Below are positions 62,435 to 64,000 of a stretch of DNA of 64,000 bases, in pieces. Origin of the DNA: Providencia alcalifaciens (GTDB lineage Bacteria > Pseudomonadota > Gammaproteobacteria > Enterobacterales > Enterobacteriaceae); contig JAOQNJ010000001.1 of the NCBI GenBank assembly GCA_025961275.1, positions 2,935,353 through 2,999,352 on the forward strand, written 5' to 3'. The translations under genes and the position numbers were made by a program. The notes under the pieces are model-generated. The model worked only from the letters and a program-made list of their open reading frames with translations. It made no database searches and was not told the origin of the DNA. How positions within the stretch are numbered: the first letter of the stretch is position 1; each line of letters begins with the position of its first letter.

Positions 62435-63913
62435 TTACTCTTTGTCTAGGCGGCCAACAAGCGATAATTCAAAGTTTGCACCCATGTATTTAAAATGAGG
62501 GCGTACTTGAATCGCGACTTGGTACCAACCTGGATCCCCTTCGACATCGAGAACTTGGATCTCGGCAGAACGTAATGGACGTTTGCTGCGAACATCTGCT
62601 GGTGGATTTTCCTGATCAGCAATGTATTGTTTCAACCAAATATTCAATTCACGTTCCAAATCTTGACGCTCTTTCCATGAGCCAATTTGTTCACGCTGAA
62701 GCACTTTAATGTAATGCGCTAAACGGTTGATAATGAACATGTAAGGAAGTTGTGTGCCCAATTTATAATTGGTTTCAGCAATTTTTCCTTCATGGGTATT
62801 TGGATAATTTTTAGGCTTTTGAACCGAGTTAGCAGAGAAAAATGCCGCATTGTCACTGCCTTTACGCATTGTCAATGTAATGAAGCCCTCTTCCGCCAAT
62901 TCGAATTCACGACGGTCGGTCACTAAAACCTCAGTTGGGATTTTAGCTTGCAGTTCACCCATTGCTTCGAAAACATGCACAGGCAAATCATTCACTGTTC
63001 CACCACTTTGTGGGCCAATAATGTTCGGGCACCAGCGGTATTTTGCAAAGCTGTCATTGATACAGCTAGCTAACAAGAATGCGGTATTACCCCACAGGTA
63101 ATGGTCATGATCTTGCTTAACATTTTCAGCGTAGTTAAATAATTTAACTGGATTTTCTGACGGAGAGTATGGTAGACGTAACAGAAAACGAGGGGCGGTC
63201 AAACCGAGATAACGAGAATCTTCTGCTTCACGCAGAGATCGCCATTTGGTATGTGCAGGGCCTTCAAACACAGACTTAATATCTTTGATTGCTGGTAATT
63301 CTGCATAGCTATTAATACCAAAGAAGTTTGGCGAGACTGAAGAAAGGAATGGTGCGTGAGCCATTGCCCCAACCGCACTCACGTACTGCATCAGTTTCAA
63401 ATCTGGCGTCGTGTTGTTGAACGCATAGTTACCGACAACTGTTGCCACAGGCTCACCACCAAACTGGCCGTAACCTGATGAATAAACATGCTGGTAAAAA
63501 CCTGATTGAACAATTTCAGGGGAAAATTCAAAATCTTCCAACAGCTCTTCTTTCGTTGCATGAAGAATGTTAATTTTGATGTTTTCTCTAAAATCGGTAC
63601 GATCGACAAGGAGCTTCAGTGAACGCCATGAAGATTCAAGCTCTTGGAATTTTGGAGCGTGAAGAATTTCATCAACCTGTGTACTGAGCTTGTTATCCAG
63701 TTCGACAAGCATTTTATCAATCAACAATTTGTTGATTTGTTCATCTTCATTTTGATTAGCAAAGATATTACTGATAAATGCAGCAACACCTTGCTTTGCA
63801 ATACCGTAAGCTTCTGACTCTGGGGACATCCGAGATTGAGCCATAATTTCATCAAGCAATGAAACGCTAGATGATGAAACTGGTTGTTCTTGAGTTTCAT
63901 TATTTAATGACAT
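62435..63913 (-). CDS. tssC: TssC (VipB), large sheath protein
   Basis: 492 residues. LESSWRSLKLLVDRTDFRENI, SSGYGQFGGEPVATVVGNYAF, NFFGINSYAELPAIKDI and PRFLLRLPYSP are signature blocks. It assembles with TssB into the contractile sheath. Start 63913 has GAGGA before it; the frame opens seven codons earlier. Confidence 0.95.
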   Translation of the reverse strand: MSLNNETQEQPVSSSSVSLLDEIMAQSRMSPESEAYGIAKQGVAAFISNIFANQNEDEQINKLLIDKMLVELDNKLSTQVDEILHAPKFQELESSWRSLKLLVDRTDFRENIKINILHATKEELLEDFEFSPEIVQSGFYQHVYSSGYGQFGGEPVATVVGNYAFNNTTPDLKLMQYVSAVGAMAHAPFLSSVSPNFFGINSYAELPAIKDIKSVFEGPAHTKWRSLREAEDSRYLGLTAPRFLLRLPYSPSENPVKLFNYAENVKQDHDHYLWGNTAFLLASCINDSFAKYRWCPNIIGPQSGGTVNDLPVHVFEAMGELQAKIPTEVLVTDRREFELAEEGFITLTMRKGSDNAAFFSANSVQKPKNYPNTHEGKIAETNYKLGTQLPYMFIINRLAHYIKVLQREQIGSWKERQDLERELNIWLKQYIADQENPPADVRSKRPLRSAEIQVLDVEGDPGWYQVAIQVRPHFKYMGANFELSLVGRLDKE

Positions 63914-63933
63914 GAAGTAATCCTCTATAAACA

Positions 63934-64000
63934 TTATTGTTGGCTGGCAATATCAAGTTCTTTTAAAAGCTGTTCGCGAGTATCTTCATTATCTAGAAGC
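63934..64000 (-). CDS. tssB: TssB (VipA), C-terminal end (partial)
   Basis: 21 residues visible, LLDNEDTREQLLKELDIASQQ, then TAA. This matches the end of TssB (small sheath protein) and its place before tssC. The rest and the operon promoter lie beyond the window. Confidence 0.75.
   Translation of the reverse strand, partial: LLDNEDTREQLLKELDIASQQ

Noticed and set aside
1-64000. tRNA, rRNA, prophage integrase or attachment sites
   Set aside because: None recognised on either strand by eye; a tRNAscan and integrase search would be needed to be sure.

Overview
The window looks like a chromosomal segment of a Morganellaceae enterobacterium, most likely Providencia. This is inferred from AT-rich coding sequence, protein sequences close to but distinct from Escherichia coli orthologues, and an Enterobacterales core order (tex - feoABC - bioH/gntX - nfuA - glpEGR - glpD). 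No 16S gene or species marker is present, so the genus is an inference.

Layout. 1-9.96 kb is core: the tex tail, ferrous iron uptake (feoABC, with an FNR box and a Fur-like site upstream), bioH divergent from gntX, nfuA, glpEGR and glpD with GlpR-type operators. 10.2-11.7 kb holds a broken ABC-F ATPase cut by an IS3-family element. 11.8-12.8 kb has two small conserved genes (DUF488 and DUF2569 families). 13.07-18.87 kb is a compact four-gene operon of unknown purpose: LCAT-like hydrolase/acyltransferase, PlsC-like acyltransferase, PAP2/IPC-synthase-like membrane enzyme, and a PEP-synthase/rifampin-phosphotransferase-like enzyme. 18.9-22 kb has a LysE exporter and a MetQNI-like ABC importer. 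22.3-24.8 kb has an AlkA-type glycosylase followed by 1.6 kb of tandem-duplicated structured non-coding RNA loci. 24.8-31.6 kb has poxB, an interrupted DUF805 gene, proP, phrB and ydhR. 31.6-34 kb has a methyltransferase and a second IS copy flanked by MaoC and fimbrial gene scraps. 34.1-36.8 kb is emrAB; 37.5-41.2 kb is glgB-glgA.

41.4-64 kb is a type VI secretion system on the minus strand, in the same order as the Vibrio cholerae vas cluster: tssB(partial)-tssC-tssE-tssF-tssG-tagH(FHA)-tssJ-tssK-tssL-tssH(clpV)-vasH-like-vasI-tssA-tssM-vasL, then hcp, a second tssF-like gene, a broken vgrG and an hcp scrap. Sheath, baseplate, membrane complex and ClpV genes look intact. The local vgrG does not, and no effector/immunity pair is visible. 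The VasH-like regulator lacks the sigma-54 AAA+ domain.

Most promising for novelty: (1) the paired RNA loci at 23.34-24.74 kb, with sigma70-like promoters, intrinsic terminators, and compensatory stem changes between copies; (2) the lipid-enzyme plus PEP-dikinase-like operon at 13.07-18.87 kb; (3) the GAF-HTH regulator in the T6SS. All functions are by family resemblance read by eye; no database search was run.
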